This document shows, in pieces, positions 1 to 9,026 of a stretch of DNA of 64,000 nucleotides. The notes below the pieces were generated by a model. The model was given only the letters and a program-made list of their open reading frames with translations, made no database searches and was not told where the DNA came from. Position 1 is the first letter of the stretch. Every line of letters begins with the position of its first letter. The position numbers and the translations under genes were made by a program. The stretch is from Pandoraea terrae (GTDB lineage Bacteria > Pseudomonadota > Gammaproteobacteria > Burkholderiales > Burkholderiaceae), in NCBI RefSeq assembly GCF_902459695.1, contig NZ_CABPRZ010000021.1, forward strand, positions 1 to 64,000, read 5' to 3'.

Positions 1-443
1 TACATGGTCCAGCCGGCCGCGGTCGCGCCGCCCGGCACAAGGAACGACGCCAGCAGCAGCAGACCGCCCACGGGCAGAAGCCAGAAGCTGAAGTTGTTCA
101 TGCGCGCGAAGGCCATGTCCGATGCGCCGATCTGCAGCGGAATCATCCAGTTTGCGAAGCCGACGAACGCCGGCATGATCGCGCCGAAGATCATCACGAG
201 GCCGTGCATCGTGGTGAGCTGGTTGAAGAACTCCGGACGCATGAACTGCAGGCCCGGCTCGAACAGCTCGGCACGGATGAGCAGTGCCATCACGCCGCCC
301 GAGAGCAGCATGACGAACGAAAACACCATGTACATCGTGCCGATGTCCTTGTGATTCGTCGCGAACAGCCACCGGCGCCAGCCGAGCGGATGGTCGTGGG
401 CGTGCGTGTGACCCGCCGTGGCTTCGTGAGTGGTCGATGTCAT
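1..443 (-). CDS. ctaD: Cytochrome c oxidase subunit I, N-terminal part (runs off the window)
   Basis: This is the catalytic haem-copper subunit of an aa3/caa3-type oxidase in the cytoplasmic membrane, which reduces oxygen and pumps protons. Only the first ~147 codons lie in the window. After a His-rich start (HTHAHDH) the typical family segment LFATNHKDIGTMY is seen, followed by the first membrane helices and the conserved LTTMHGLVMIFG stretch, whose His is a low-spin haem a ligand in the family. The ATG at 443 follows GGAGATTGGGT. It lies 44 bases downstream of ctaC in the same direction, the usual ctaC-ctaD order. Confidence 0.95.
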   Translation of the reverse strand, partial: MTSTTHEATAGHTHAHDHPLGWRRWLFATNHKDIGTMYMVFSFVMLLSGGVMALLIRAELFEPGLQFMRPEFFNQLTTMHGLVMIFGAIMPAFVGFANWMIPLQIGASDMAFARMNNFSFWLLPVGGLLLLASFLVPGGATAAGWTM

Positions 444-487
444 ACCCAATCTCCGTCGTTGATCATGTCAATCCGCACGGCCGGCGC

Positions 488-1675
488 TCAGCCCTTCGAG
501 CTCGCGCTTCCGGCGTCGGCGCTCTTGCCGCCGCGTGCATCCCGCACCTGCGCCGGCTGTACGATTTCACTGGTCTTGTTTCCCCACGAATTTCGTTCGA
601 ACGTGATGACCGAGGCCAGCTCCACGTCGTTCAACTGGCTCCAGTTCGGCATGGCGTTCTTGCCGTGCAGGACAATGCCGATGTGATCCGCGACAGGACC
701 GGTGGCGATCTTCGAGCCGTCCAGCGCCGGGAACGCACCGCCGCCGCGGCCGTTGGGCTGGTGGCACACCGCGCAGTTCGACGCGTAGACCTTTTGGCCG
801 CGCTCCATCAGCTCCGGCAGGGTGTAGATCTTGTTCGGATCGTCGACGGAGGCGGCCATCAGCTTCTTCCTCTGGTCGACCCATTTGGCGTAGTCATCTT
901 CCGAGACGACCTTGACGACCACCGGCATGAACGCGTGTTCCTTGCCGCACAGTTCGGTACAGAAGCCGCGGTATTCGCCGACTTTCTCGGCCTTGAACCA
1001 AGTGTCGCGCACGAAGCCGGGAATCGCGTCCTGCTTCACGCCCAGGGCCGGTACGTACCACGAGTGGATCACGTCGTTGGCCGTGGTGATGATGCGCACC
1101 TTCTTGTTGACCGGTACGACCAGCGGATTGTCGACTTCCTGCAGGTACGTGTCGGTCTTGGGCTGCAGGCCATTGATCTGCTCGCGCGGCGTGGTGAGCG
1201 TCGAGAGAAAGCTGATGCCCTCGCCCGGGCCCTTCAGGTAGTCGTAGCCCCACTTCCACTGGTAGCCGGTGACCTTGATGGTGACGTCGGCGTTGGTGGT
1301 GTCCTTCATCGCGACCACGGTACGCGTCGCGGGCAGGGCCATCGCGATGACGATGATGAACGGCACGACCGTCCAGATCACTTCCACGGTGGTGCTTTCA
1401 TGGAAGCTGGCAGGTTGGTGGCCCTTCGACTTGCGGTGCTTGATCACCGAGTAGAACATCACGCCGAATACGCCGATGAAGATCACCAGGCAGATGATCA
1501 GCATCATCGTGTGCAGGCTGTATAACTCTTCGGCGACTTTGGTAACTGGAGGCTGGAAGTTGAGTTCGTTGACCGCCGGCCCGCCCGGTGCGTCACCCAC
1601 GGCCATTGCCGGGCTGTCGGCGAGCATCATGCCGCCTGCCACCAAGGTCGCCGCGACTTTCCTCAATGTATTCAT
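488..1675 (-). CDS. ctaC: Cytochrome c oxidase subunit II with fused cytochrome c domain (caa3 type)
   Basis: Subunit II accepts electrons and passes them through the CuA centre to subunit I. The protein (395 aa) has a signal peptide, two membrane helices (VIFIGVFGVMF and VVPFIIVIAMAL regions), the CuA signature CTELCGKEHAFM, and near the C-terminus a haem-binding CAVCH. The extra cytochrome c domain makes this a caa3-type enzyme able to take electrons from soluble cytochromes. I start at the ATG at 1675 because AAAGGAAG precedes it at good distance; an upstream TTG at 1690 is less likely. It sits just downstream of dsbD and the sox genes in the same orientation, so it may serve as their electron outlet (inference). 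Confidence 0.95.
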   Translation of the reverse strand: MNTLRKVAATLVAGGMMLADSPAMAVGDAPGGPAVNELNFQPPVTKVAEELYSLHTMMLIICLVIFIGVFGVMFYSVIKHRKSKGHQPASFHESTTVEVIWTVVPFIIVIAMALPATRTVVAMKDTTNADVTIKVTGYQWKWGYDYLKGPGEGISFLSTLTTPREQINGLQPKTDTYLQEVDNPLVVPVNKKVRIITTANDVIHSWYVPALGVKQDAIPGFVRDTWFKAEKVGEYRGFCTELCGKEHAFMPVVVKVVSEDDYAKWVDQRKKLMAASVDDPNKIYTLPELMERGQKVYASNCAVCHQPNGRGGGAFPALDGSKIATGPVADHIGIVLHGKNAMPNWSQLNDVELASVITFERNSWGNKTSEIVQPAQVRDARGGKSADAGSASSKG

Positions 1676-1777
1676 AGCTTCCTTTGCCAAAGTTCCAGAT
1701 CAAATCCGACCGATCGCCGCTGGCGTAACCGAGGTGCGAGCGTCGTGCGCAGTGCCGGGCGTCGCAGTAGTTCGCCC

Positions 1778-3562
1778 TCACGCGCCCTCGCGCTCACGCA
1801 ATTGGACCAAGTGCTCCAGTAGGTCATCGGCGCCGAATTCCCCGACAAACCGCAGGCTGCGCTGCTCTTCGCCACTGCTTTGAAGCAACATCACCGTGGG
1901 CGGCCCCATGACCTGGAGGCGCTGCATCAATGCCTGCTGATCGGGTGAATTCCTGGTCACGTCGACGCGAACCAGCCGGACTCCCGAGAGCGCCTGTTGC
2001 ACCCGAGCGTCGCCGAAGACAGTACGGTCGATCACGTGGCACGAGACGCACCAGTCCGCTGAGAAATCAACCAGAACCGCTTGATGGCTTGCCTTCGCGG
2101 CTGATAGTTGCTGCTGAAATTGATTGGCGTTGCCCACGGTGACGAAACTCGATGTGGCGGCCTTGGTGGTCACCGCGCCGGGTTGATTGCCGAAGGAGAG
2201 CGGGCGCCACGGATCATCCGCGCCTGCAGCCGCCCCTACGAGCATGACGCCACCCCAAAGGCCGAGAAGCAGACCGAAATAGCGCGGCACGACGAGACTG
2301 AACGCGGTGCGATTGTTTGCGCCTGACGTGAACGCCAATGCGCAGGCTATTGCGAGAAGCAATGCTCCCCACAGGCCCAGTGCAAGCGGGGCGCTTACCA
2401 CGCGTTGGGCCATCCAGATGGCCGTAGCCAACAGGATGAAGCCGAAGCCGACCTTGGTTCGGTTCATCCAGGGGCCCGGCCGAGGCAGGAGACGCCCACC
2501 GGCGGTCCCGACGAGAAGCAGCGGCACGCCCATGCCGAAGCCGAGTGCGAGCAACGCGAGCCCGCCCCGGACGGTGTTACCGGTCTGTGCAATGTAGAGG
2601 AGGGCGCCAGCCAAGGGGGCGCTCATGCAGGGTCCGACCAGAAGTGCGGACAAAAAGCCCATCGCGGCGGTGCCGGCAAGCGTGCCCCCACGCTGGCGTT
2701 GACTGGCATCGGCCAGCCGTTGTCGCAGCCCGGAGGGAAGCTGCAGTTCGAATACCCCGAACATTGCGAGTGCGAGGATGACGAAAATCATGCCGAAGCC
2801 GAGAACGGTCCAGCGGTTTTGCAGAAAGGCCTGAAGGTTCGCGCCGGCCAACGCGGCAACAACCCCTAGCGCCGCGTAGGTCATTGCCATCGACAGTACA
2901 AAGCTCAACGACAATGCAAATGCACGTCGTGGGCTGACCTGGCTGCCGACAACAAGGCTCGAGAGAATCGGCACCATCGGCAATACGCATGGGGTGAACG
3001 CAAGTAAAATCCCCATGCCGAAGAAGACCGTCAAGACACCTGCCCACCCGGTCCCTGCGAGCAATCCGGTGAAATGACCTTCACTGTTGTTGATGTCCCT
3101 GTCTGCGGCGCCGGGCGATGGCATCTGCGCATTGCTGCTACCGGATTTCGCGGAAATCGCGGTGAGGGGCAAAGTCTGTTGTTGCGGCGGGTAACAAACA
3201 CCCGCGTCGGCGCAGCCTTGCCATTGAACATCGAGTTGCTTGGCATCCGCGGTTGCAACACGCACGGTAACCGAGTCGCGGTACACCTCGGTATCGCCAA
3301 AGTTCTCATCGTGCTTCTTGATGCCTGACGGCAGGTCGACGGAAGCCACCGAGTTTGCGGGCGTCTGGTGGATCACCATGTGATCGCGATAAAGATAATA
3401 TCCCTTCGCAATTTGCCAGGTAAGGCGCGTCTCCCCGGGATTGGAAGTGTCAACGGAGAGCTGGAAGGCCTGCTCCGGCGACAAGAAATCCCGTGCGTGC
3501 AGCGCTACCCCTTGCAGCGTCAGCCACAGGCCGATGGTCCATAAGAGAATAATGCGTTTCAT
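1778..3562 (-). CDS. dsbD: Thiol:disulfide interchange protein DsbD
   Basis: DsbD carries electrons from cytoplasmic thioredoxin across the membrane to periplasmic thiol proteins. The 594 aa protein has the full family layout: a signal peptide, an N-terminal domain with a Cys pair (CADAGVCYPP), a central domain of about eight helices with membrane cysteines in FTPCVLPMVP and VGPCMSAPLAG, and a C-terminal thioredoxin domain with the active site DWCVSCH. It lies downstream of the soxW-like gene. Many sox clusters have soxV (a short CcdA-like protein) in this position; here a full-length DsbD probably does that job, keeping SoxW and the SoxY cysteine reduced (inference). Confidence 0.95.
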   Translation of the reverse strand: MKRIILLWTIGLWLTLQGVALHARDFLSPEQAFQLSVDTSNPGETRLTWQIAKGYYLYRDHMVIHQTPANSVASVDLPSGIKKHDENFGDTEVYRDSVTVRVATADAKQLDVQWQGCADAGVCYPPQQQTLPLTAISAKSGSSNAQMPSPGAADRDINNSEGHFTGLLAGTGWAGVLTVFFGMGILLAFTPCVLPMVPILSSLVVGSQVSPRRAFALSLSFVLSMAMTYAALGVVAALAGANLQAFLQNRWTVLGFGMIFVILALAMFGVFELQLPSGLRQRLADASQRQRGGTLAGTAAMGFLSALLVGPCMSAPLAGALLYIAQTGNTVRGGLALLALGFGMGVPLLLVGTAGGRLLPRPGPWMNRTKVGFGFILLATAIWMAQRVVSAPLALGLWGALLLAIACALAFTSGANNRTAFSLVVPRYFGLLLGLWGGVMLVGAAAGADDPWRPLSFGNQPGAVTTKAATSSFVTVGNANQFQQQLSAAKASHQAVLVDFSADWCVSCHVIDRTVFGDARVQQALSGVRLVRVDVTRNSPDQQALMQRLQVMGPPTVMLLQSSGEEQRSLRFVGEFGADDLLEHLVQLREREGA

Positions 3563-3684
3563 GGGTTCCTACGCATACATGGATGTTGAAGGTGGCCACA
3601 AGACATGGGCGGCGGAGGTCAGCGGCGAGCCCCGCAAGGGGGGCTCACGAGTTCTCGGCCACGGGTATGTTCTGCAGCGGATTG

Positions 3685-4173
3685 CTAGTCGTGGCGAATC
3701 GTCTTCATTGCTGTCTTGAGCGACGCGTCGAGGTATGCTCCATAGAATCCGGCCGTGTCTCCGCCAATGAGGGGTTCAGCAACGCTGTTGCCTTTTGCGT
3801 CGACGAAGACGAGTGTTGGCGCGAGGCGGGCCTTGTATTTCGCGGCCAGATCGCGCTGCGATAACTGGGCTCCGGTGAAATCCACCAGTCTGCGATCACC
3901 GGCAAGATCATCGACCATTCGGATCAATACCTTGCCGTGGTAGCGGGGATCTCGTTGCAGCGAGGAAAGATAGTTCGTCTCGATTTCTTCACAGGGGCGA
4001 CAACCCGGCAGACTGAAGACAAGCAGGAATACGGCGTCATGTGCCGTTACCTGCTTGGCGTCGCTCTGAAGATCGGTGGCGAGGGTGATTGGCGGCGCCG
4101 AATAAGCGCTCGCCGCAACCAATAGTGAAAGAAATGGAATGGCAAACTTCCAAAGCCGTGTATGACTGTCCAT
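3685..4173 (-). CDS. soxW: SoxW-like periplasmic thioredoxin
   Basis: This predicted secreted thioredoxin-fold protein (162 aa) has a signal peptide ending near SAYSA, the redox motif GCRPCE and a cis-Pro region (RLAPTLVFVDAKGN). In sox systems SoxW reduces periplasmic cysteines, notably keeping SoxYZ active, with electrons from SoxV or DsbD. The position between soxB and dsbD fits. I chose the ATG at 4173 because the signal peptide begins directly there; an upstream ATG at 4212 would add 13 residues ahead of it. The family also includes general thioredoxin-like proteins, so the SoxW name rests on motif plus context. Confidence 0.8.
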   Translation of the reverse strand: MDSHTRLWKFAIPFLSLLVAASAYSAPPITLATDLQSDAKQVTAHDAVFLLVFSLPGCRPCEEIETNYLSSLQRDPRYHGKVLIRMVDDLAGDRRLVDFTGAQLSQRDLAAKYKARLAPTLVFVDAKGNSVAEPLIGGDTAGFYGAYLDASLKTAMKTIRHD

Positions 4174-4342
4174 AAGGCACCCCACGTGGTTCTGATTCAA
4201 CTGTGCGGTCATGTTGCAGACCAGATATGAAATCGGCAGATTGCCGCCCCTTACAACTGTTGATAACCGGGCTTCCTCACGCGCTCTCCGGGAATTGCAA
4301 GATCCCTGGATCGACTGCGGGTCGCCATGCCCGAACGAGGCG

Positions 4343-6061
4343 TCATGCGATGCCCGGATTGCCTTCGACACCCTTGAGTTTGGGCAGGTTGAGCGCACGC
4401 GGCTTGATCACTTTCTGGTCACGCAGATACTTCGCCGCGAGATCCCAGATCGGCTCGCCGCCGGTGCTCTTGGCCTCCTCGGACACGGGGGCCCAGCCGG
4501 CGACCTTGTACTTCTTGCCGGCTTCCAACGCTTTGCCGTTGAGGTGCATCTCGCTGATACGGTCACCGGCCTTTGCGCTCGGGGTGCACGTGTATTGGAG
4601 TCCGCCCACCCGCACCATATCGCCGCCTTGCTGGTAATAGGGGTCGGGATTGAACAGGTTGTCACACACGTCCTCGAGGATGGTCTTGATCGTGTCGCCG
4701 GTCATTTCCGTGACGGTGGTGTACGGGTAAGTGATCGCGGTCTGATCGAGGACGTTTTCCATCAGGATCGGTTGGCCGGGCATCAACGTGGTGCCCCAGC
4801 GGAAGCCGGGCGAAAAAGCGATTTCGGCATCCTTTACCGCCAGCAGTGCGTCCAGGATCAACTGGTCGAATGTCCCGTTGAAGTTGCCTCGACGGTAGAG
4901 CAGACCTTCGGTCGTGGCAAGATGCTCGTTCAGCTTTCCTTCGTATGGCGCTCGAATCTTGTTGATGAGCGTATCCATCGCCGGGTCTGCGGGCAGCAGA
5001 TTGGCAAACACGGGGAGGAGCTTGTAGCGATAGTCGGTGACTTTTCCGCCCTTCACATCAAGATCCAGCACGGCCAGGAATTTCCCGTTGCTACCCGCAT
5101 TGGTCACGAGCGTCTGGCCGCCACGGTTCCTTACGATCGTCGGTGCCGGTACACCGTCGTGCGTATGCCCCCCCATGATCGCGTCGATGCCGTGCACGCG
5201 CGAGGCCATCTTGAGATCCACATCCATCCCGTTGTGCGATAGTACGATGACGGCCTGGGCACCCTTCGAACGGACTTCGTCCACGACCTGCTGCATGCTT
5301 TCGTCCTGGATGCCGAAGCTCCAGTCCGGAATCATGTAGCGCGGATTGGCGATCGGGGTGTAGGGAAATGCTTGCCCGATGATGGCCACCGCAACGCCGT
5401 TGATCTGCCGAATCACGTACGGCTTGAAGACCTGGTCGCCGAAATCGTTGGTTTTCACGTTCTGCGCGACGAAGTCGATCTTGCCCTTCAAGTCGTTGTC
5501 GACCAGTTGCTTGACGCGCTCGGCGCCGAGCGTAAATTCCCAGTGCCCAGTCATGATGTCCACGCCGAGCAGCTTGCAGGCATCGACCATGTCCTGTCCC
5601 TTGGTCCACAGGGATGTGCCGGAACCTTGCCAGGTATCTCCACCATCCAGCACCAGGGCCCCCGGGCGGCTTGCCTTGATGCGCTTGATCAACGTCGCAA
5701 GATGCGCGAAGCCGCCGACTCGGCCATAGACCTGTGCGGCATGGTTGAAGTCCAGGTAGGTGAATGCGTAGGCGTCACGGCTGCGAGCGGGAATGCCGAA
5801 ATGCTTGAGAAGGGCCTCCCCGACCAGATGTGGCGGCTGTTTGCTCGCCTGGGCCACACCAAGGTTGACGTTGGGTTCGCGAAAGTAGATCGGCAGGAGT
5901 TGCGCGTGGCAGTCGGTAAAGTGCAAAAGACTCACGTTGCCGAAGCGCGGCAATTCATAAAAGTTTGAGTCCGGGGTGGCCGCAAAGGGGCTATCCAGCA
6001 TCAGACCCGCCGCAGCGCCAAGCGCCAGCATTTGAGCGAATTCCCTACGATTCATGGCCAT
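4343..6061 (-). CDS. soxB: SoxB thiosulfohydrolase
   Basis: SoxB is a periplasmic di-manganese hydrolase of the 5'-nucleotidase-like metallophosphoesterase family. It releases sulfate from the sulfonate group of the SoxY-bound thiosulfate adduct. The 572 aa length is normal. An N-terminal twin-arginine signal (MNRREFAQMLALGAAAG) suggests Tat export. Metal-binding motifs HFTDCHAQLLP near residue 50 and GGHTHD in the middle are visible. The start at 6061 is preceded by AGGAGT. It follows soxX by 29 bases in one operon. Confidence 0.97.
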   Translation of the reverse strand: MAMNRREFAQMLALGAAAGLMLDSPFAATPDSNFYELPRFGNVSLLHFTDCHAQLLPIYFREPNVNLGVAQASKQPPHLVGEALLKHFGIPARSRDAYAFTYLDFNHAAQVYGRVGGFAHLATLIKRIKASRPGALVLDGGDTWQGSGTSLWTKGQDMVDACKLLGVDIMTGHWEFTLGAERVKQLVDNDLKGKIDFVAQNVKTNDFGDQVFKPYVIRQINGVAVAIIGQAFPYTPIANPRYMIPDWSFGIQDESMQQVVDEVRSKGAQAVIVLSHNGMDVDLKMASRVHGIDAIMGGHTHDGVPAPTIVRNRGGQTLVTNAGSNGKFLAVLDLDVKGGKVTDYRYKLLPVFANLLPADPAMDTLINKIRAPYEGKLNEHLATTEGLLYRRGNFNGTFDQLILDALLAVKDAEIAFSPGFRWGTTLMPGQPILMENVLDQTAITYPYTTVTEMTGDTIKTILEDVCDNLFNPDPYYQQGGDMVRVGGLQYTCTPSAKAGDRISEMHLNGKALEAGKKYKVAGWAPVSEEAKSTGGEPIWDLAAKYLRDQKVIKPRALNLPKLKGVEGNPGIA

Positions 6062-6090
6062 GTATTACTCCTGCGGGGGCGAATGCCGTC

Positions 6091-6708
6091 TTACTTGTTG
6101 ATCGGAGAATCCGGGTCGAGTAGCAACGCAACCAGGTCCTTAATCTGTTGTTCGTTCAAAATCTTGTTGTGCCCAAAGCGCGGCATGTTCGAACACGCGC
6201 TGTACGCCTCCGAGTTGTAAATCTTCCCGTAGGTATATTTCACGACCCCTTCGGAATTGCCGCGTAGCTTCCCGTAGTGATAGAGACTTGGTCCGAGCGT
6301 CCCGTAAGCGATCTCCTTCTGCGAGAGTTGATGACATGCGTAGCAATTGCCGCCCACCGGACCGTCCGGTTTGTCGGAGAACTGCAGGCCGCGACCCTCC
6401 TGTGCAATCTTTTCGCCTTCGCGCCAATCTCCTAGAAGCTTGCCGGACGTCGGATACACGATAGTGGCAAGCTGGGCCTTTTCGAGCTTCTTTGCGACCT
6501 CGGAAGGCAAATTGTTATGGCTCTTGCTGCACAACGCCTGGACCTGGTCTTGCGTGAGGCGCGCCTGCCATTCCGGGGACGCTTCGGCGAATCCGGCTTT
6601 CACCACCTTTTCGGCAGATGGGTCGAGACTGGTTTCACCGTGCACGGTGGTCGCACAGGCCAGGGCGATTCCGCACGCTGCAAGCGCATGCATGAGTGCT
6701 TTGTTCAT
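6091..6708 (-). CDS. soxX: SoxX, monohaem c-type cytochrome of SoxAX
   Basis: SoxX pairs with SoxA to form the SoxAX L-cysteine S-thiosulfotransferase that couples thiosulfate to SoxY oxidatively. The 205 aa precursor has a signal peptide ending around VHG, one haem motif CYACH at residues 122-126 and a likely axial Met at about 175 (SNMPRFGH). The stretch GPSLYHYGKLRG between them is typical of SoxX. A good ribosome site (AAGGAACGGAG) precedes the ATG. It lies 18 bases after soxA. Confidence 0.93.
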   Translation of the reverse strand: MNKALMHALAACGIALACATTVHGETSLDPSAEKVVKAGFAEASPEWQARLTQDQVQALCSKSHNNLPSEVAKKLEKAQLATIVYPTSGKLLGDWREGEKIAQEGRGLQFSDKPDGPVGGNCYACHQLSQKEIAYGTLGPSLYHYGKLRGNSEGVVKYTYGKIYNSEAYSACSNMPRFGHNKILNEQQIKDLVALLLDPDSPINK

Positions 6709-6726
6709 CGCATCGATCTCCGTTCC

Positions 6727-7542
6727 TTAGCGCTTCATTCCAGGCGCGTTCATCATTCCGCCGTTCGCGTTCTTGCCCAGATAGACGGTGAGCGCCGTGA
6801 CCAGATCGGATCCGTATTCGACGGGCGGCATGCGCTGCTGGCGCAGGCAGTCATAGATGCGATGCTCCATGGAGCGCACCGTACCTTGCGAACCCCGGTA
6901 TGCCGGCCAGGCGCCGAACACTGGCGCCGCCTCCTTGGGGTCCGTGAGGTTGGCGAGGCTCTGCAGGCGGATCCGCTTGCCGGATTCGCTATGACACGTG
7001 GCGCAGGAAAAATCATGCGGCCCGGCCCGGTAGTAGAAGATTTGCTCACCGACGCGGTAAGCCTCCCGCTCCTTCGGGTGGGATTGCGGTACGTTTATTT
7101 TTGCGCCACGCGATGTGTCGGCGATGTAGGCTACCAACGCCTCCATGTCCGACTGGCCGTCTTCCTTGGAAAAGTGATTCTTTTTGGCTTCCGCTTCCGA
7201 ATAACCTTGCTGCGTCACCATGCAGGTCACCAGGCGAGACTCGAGATCCTGTACCTTGTCGGTGTCCTTGAAATAGCGGGGCAGTTGCGCATATGCGCCT
7301 TTGACTACGCCCGGACCCAGCCCGAGGTCGCAATGCTCGAGACTCACCTGCTTCGGCCCGCGCTTCTCCTTCCACAATCCCTCACCACGTGTTACCCAAA
7401 GGTCTGCGGGATTCCCGTCCTCAAGCATCTCGCGATACTGGGCGGTGGCGTCCCCTGATGAGTCTTGGGCCATGGCCGTTCCAATACAGGTGAACACGCC
7501 AAGTGCGGCGAAGGCCACGAGGGTGAAGCCTGGTTTGCGCAT
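6727..7542 (-). CDS. soxA: SoxA, monohaem type
   Basis: SoxA is the catalytic subunit of SoxAX. The 271 aa protein has a signal peptide (cleavage after TAMA), a single haem motif CATCH at residues 180-184, and Cys232 in DCLRQQRMP, the position of the haem-ligating, persulfide-forming active-site cysteine of the family. Diheme SoxA proteins have another CxxCH in the N-terminal half. Here only the lone cysteines C71 and C107 are found, probably a disulfide. The start is preceded by GAGGAGGGAG. Confidence 0.93.
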   Translation of the reverse strand: MRKPGFTLVAFAALGVFTCIGTAMAQDSSGDATAQYREMLEDGNPADLWVTRGEGLWKEKRGPKQVSLEHCDLGLGPGVVKGAYAQLPRYFKDTDKVQDLESRLVTCMVTQQGYSEAEAKKNHFSKEDGQSDMEALVAYIADTSRGAKINVPQSHPKEREAYRVGEQIFYYRAGPHDFSCATCHSESGKRIRLQSLANLTDPKEAAPVFGAWPAYRGSQGTVRSMEHRIYDCLRQQRMPPVEYGSDLVTALTVYLGKNANGGMMNAPGMKR

Positions 7543-7595
7543 GAAATCTCCCTCCTCAATGATGCAGACAACGTATGTAGCGCATGATTACCCGA

Positions 7596-8045
7596 TCACG
7601 GCTTGATGTACCCGTAACCTTCAGCCTCCAGCCTGGCGATCTCCGGCATGCCGGCGGGGATGATCTTCGCCTCGGGGATCACCTTGTGCCTGTCGATATT
7701 TCGGCCGATCAGCGTGTTGTTGCAAACGCGAAAATCCACACCTCGGCTCACCAGCGTCTGAACCGTGGCATCAAACGGGTTGTTGTTTTTGTCTTTCGCG
7801 CCTTCCAGAAGGAAGTCCACGCCATAGTCGACGGCGACCACTGTGATCTTTGCGTTGGGATCGACGTCTAAATGATTGCGGATCTTGTGCAAAGCGGACG
7901 CGGCTTGATCGATGCCTTCACTCAGGTGGTACACAACCTTCACCTGCTTGTTTGACAGGCCTGCAGCAGATTGCGAGGCGGGCACCGCCAGGATGACAAG
8001 GCAGCCAATCAACGCAGCCCTAAAAATCTTGAAGAAATCGCCCAT
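7596..8045 (-). CDS. Secreted DsrE/DsrF-family protein inside the sox operon
   Basis: A 149 aa protein with an N-terminal signal peptide or anchor (hydrophobic residues ~9-28) followed by a DsrE-like domain: KVVYHLSEG at the start, GVDFRVCNNTL with Cys108 in the centre, and IPAGMPEIARLEAEGYGYIKP at the end. Proteins of this fold handle protein-bound sulfane sulfur or act as small-molecule binding subunits. It lies between soxZ and soxA, with its own ribosome site (GGAAGGAGAATGCA before the ATG). Its position in the operon and predicted periplasmic location suggest a role in sulfane-sulfur transfer during thiosulfate oxidation; the exact role is not known to me. Confidence 0.85.
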   Translation of the reverse strand: MGDFFKIFRAALIGCLVILAVPASQSAAGLSNKQVKVVYHLSEGIDQAASALHKIRNHLDVDPNAKITVVAVDYGVDFLLEGAKDKNNNPFDATVQTLVSRGVDFRVCNNTLIGRNIDRHKVIPEAKIIPAGMPEIARLEAEGYGYIKP

Positions 8046-8124
8046 TGCATTCTCCTTCCGGATGTGTCTGATCCCGGGACGCTTCGAGAGTCAGCCTGCG
8101 GTGCGGCCCACGCTTCGTGCCGCT

Positions 8125-8436
8125 TCAATTGATCGCGGCTTCGTCGGTTCTCGTCTCGCCCTTGTTGTCGACCCAAGTGACCTGGAGCTTGTCCCCTTTG
8201 GCGGCGCCCTTGAACTTGAACGCCAGGTACGGGTTCTTGGCCACTGCCGGTCCCCACTGCGCAGAAAGCACTGTCTTGCCATTGCAGGTGGCGGTGACCA
8301 TCTGGATGAAGTGCGCGGGTACCACTGCGCCATTGGCGTCCTTGCGCTGCCCCGTTTCCATGATGTGGCCCATCAATACCTTCACATCCACCGCGTCGCC
8401 CTGCAGGGTCGCGCGAATTCGCATCGGATCTGCCAT
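8125..8436 (-). CDS. soxZ: SoxZ, sulfur-carrier complex subunit
   Basis: SoxZ forms the SoxYZ heterodimer that carries the sulfur substrate through the periplasmic cycle. The 103 aa protein has the standard start (ADPMRIRATLQGDAVDVKVLM) and an immunoglobulin-like beta-sandwich pattern without a signal peptide; it is exported bound to SoxY in the family. GAGGAG precedes the ATG. It is 27 bases downstream of soxY. Confidence 0.95.
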   Translation of the reverse strand: MADPMRIRATLQGDAVDVKVLMGHIMETGQRKDANGAVVPAHFIQMVTATCNGKTVLSAQWGPAVAKNPYLAFKFKGAAKGDKLQVTWVDNKGETRTDEAAIN

Positions 8437-8463
8437 GATGTATTTCTCCTCGAATTTTTCAGA

Positions 8464-8937
8464 TCAGCCGCCGCAGCCGCCCAGGGTCACCTTGACTTCT
8501 TTCGACGTCACATAGAATTTGCCGTCGGCCTGGACAAGCGCGTGAACCTTGGAGGTTTCACCCATCTTCACGCGCGTGTTGACGTTGGGTTCGGTTCCCT
8601 CCGGAATGTTGAAACTTGCTGCGAGCGTGTTCGGGTTCTTCTCGATCAGGATCGAGATGGACGTAATCTTTGGCAGAATGCTTGTCACCGAGATCGGAAC
8701 TACGGCGCCGTTCTCGGCAATGTCTGGTGCGGTCAGCGTGATGTCCTTGCTTTCAGCCGCGCTCGTGCCACCAAGCTGCTTGATGGTGTCGTCGACACTG
8801 GTTGTGCCGAACGCTGCCTTGTTCCAGGTTGCCGCCGCAAACGCGACTACGGGCCTGAACACCCCTGCGGCCAGCAACGTTCCAAGCAGGGTGATGCTCC
8901 CGGTGGTCTTGAGAGCCTTTCTGCGCATTGCATTCAT
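8464..8937 (-). CDS. soxY: SoxY, sulfur-carrier protein with C-terminal Gly-Gly-Cys-Gly-Gly
   Basis: SoxY carries thiosulfate-derived sulfur on the cysteine of its flexible C-terminal tail. The protein ends in VKVTLGGCGG, the diagnostic carrier arm. The N-terminus (MRRKALKTTGSITLLG) resembles a twin-arginine signal peptide, in line with Tat export of SoxYZ. Two candidate starts, ATG 8943 and ATG 8937, share one AGGAGG site. I prefer 8937 because its spacing is nine bases rather than three. Confidence 0.95.
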   Translation of the reverse strand: MNAMRRKALKTTGSITLLGTLLAAGVFRPVVAFAAATWNKAAFGTTSVDDTIKQLGGTSAAESKDITLTAPDIAENGAVVPISVTSILPKITSISILIEKNPNTLAASFNIPEGTEPNVNTRVKMGETSKVHALVQADGKFYVTSKEVKVTLGGCGG

Positions 8938-9026
8938 CGTCATCTTCCTCCTTCTTTGTTCGTGGAACGGCATCCCGATGGATGGCAGGCCACGAGTCGC
9001 TGGTGAAAACCTGGTGCGCAAGGCAA

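Noticed and set aside
437-1525. Open frame of 362 codons antisense to ctaC
   Set aside because: ctaC with CuA and haem motifs occupies the other strand.
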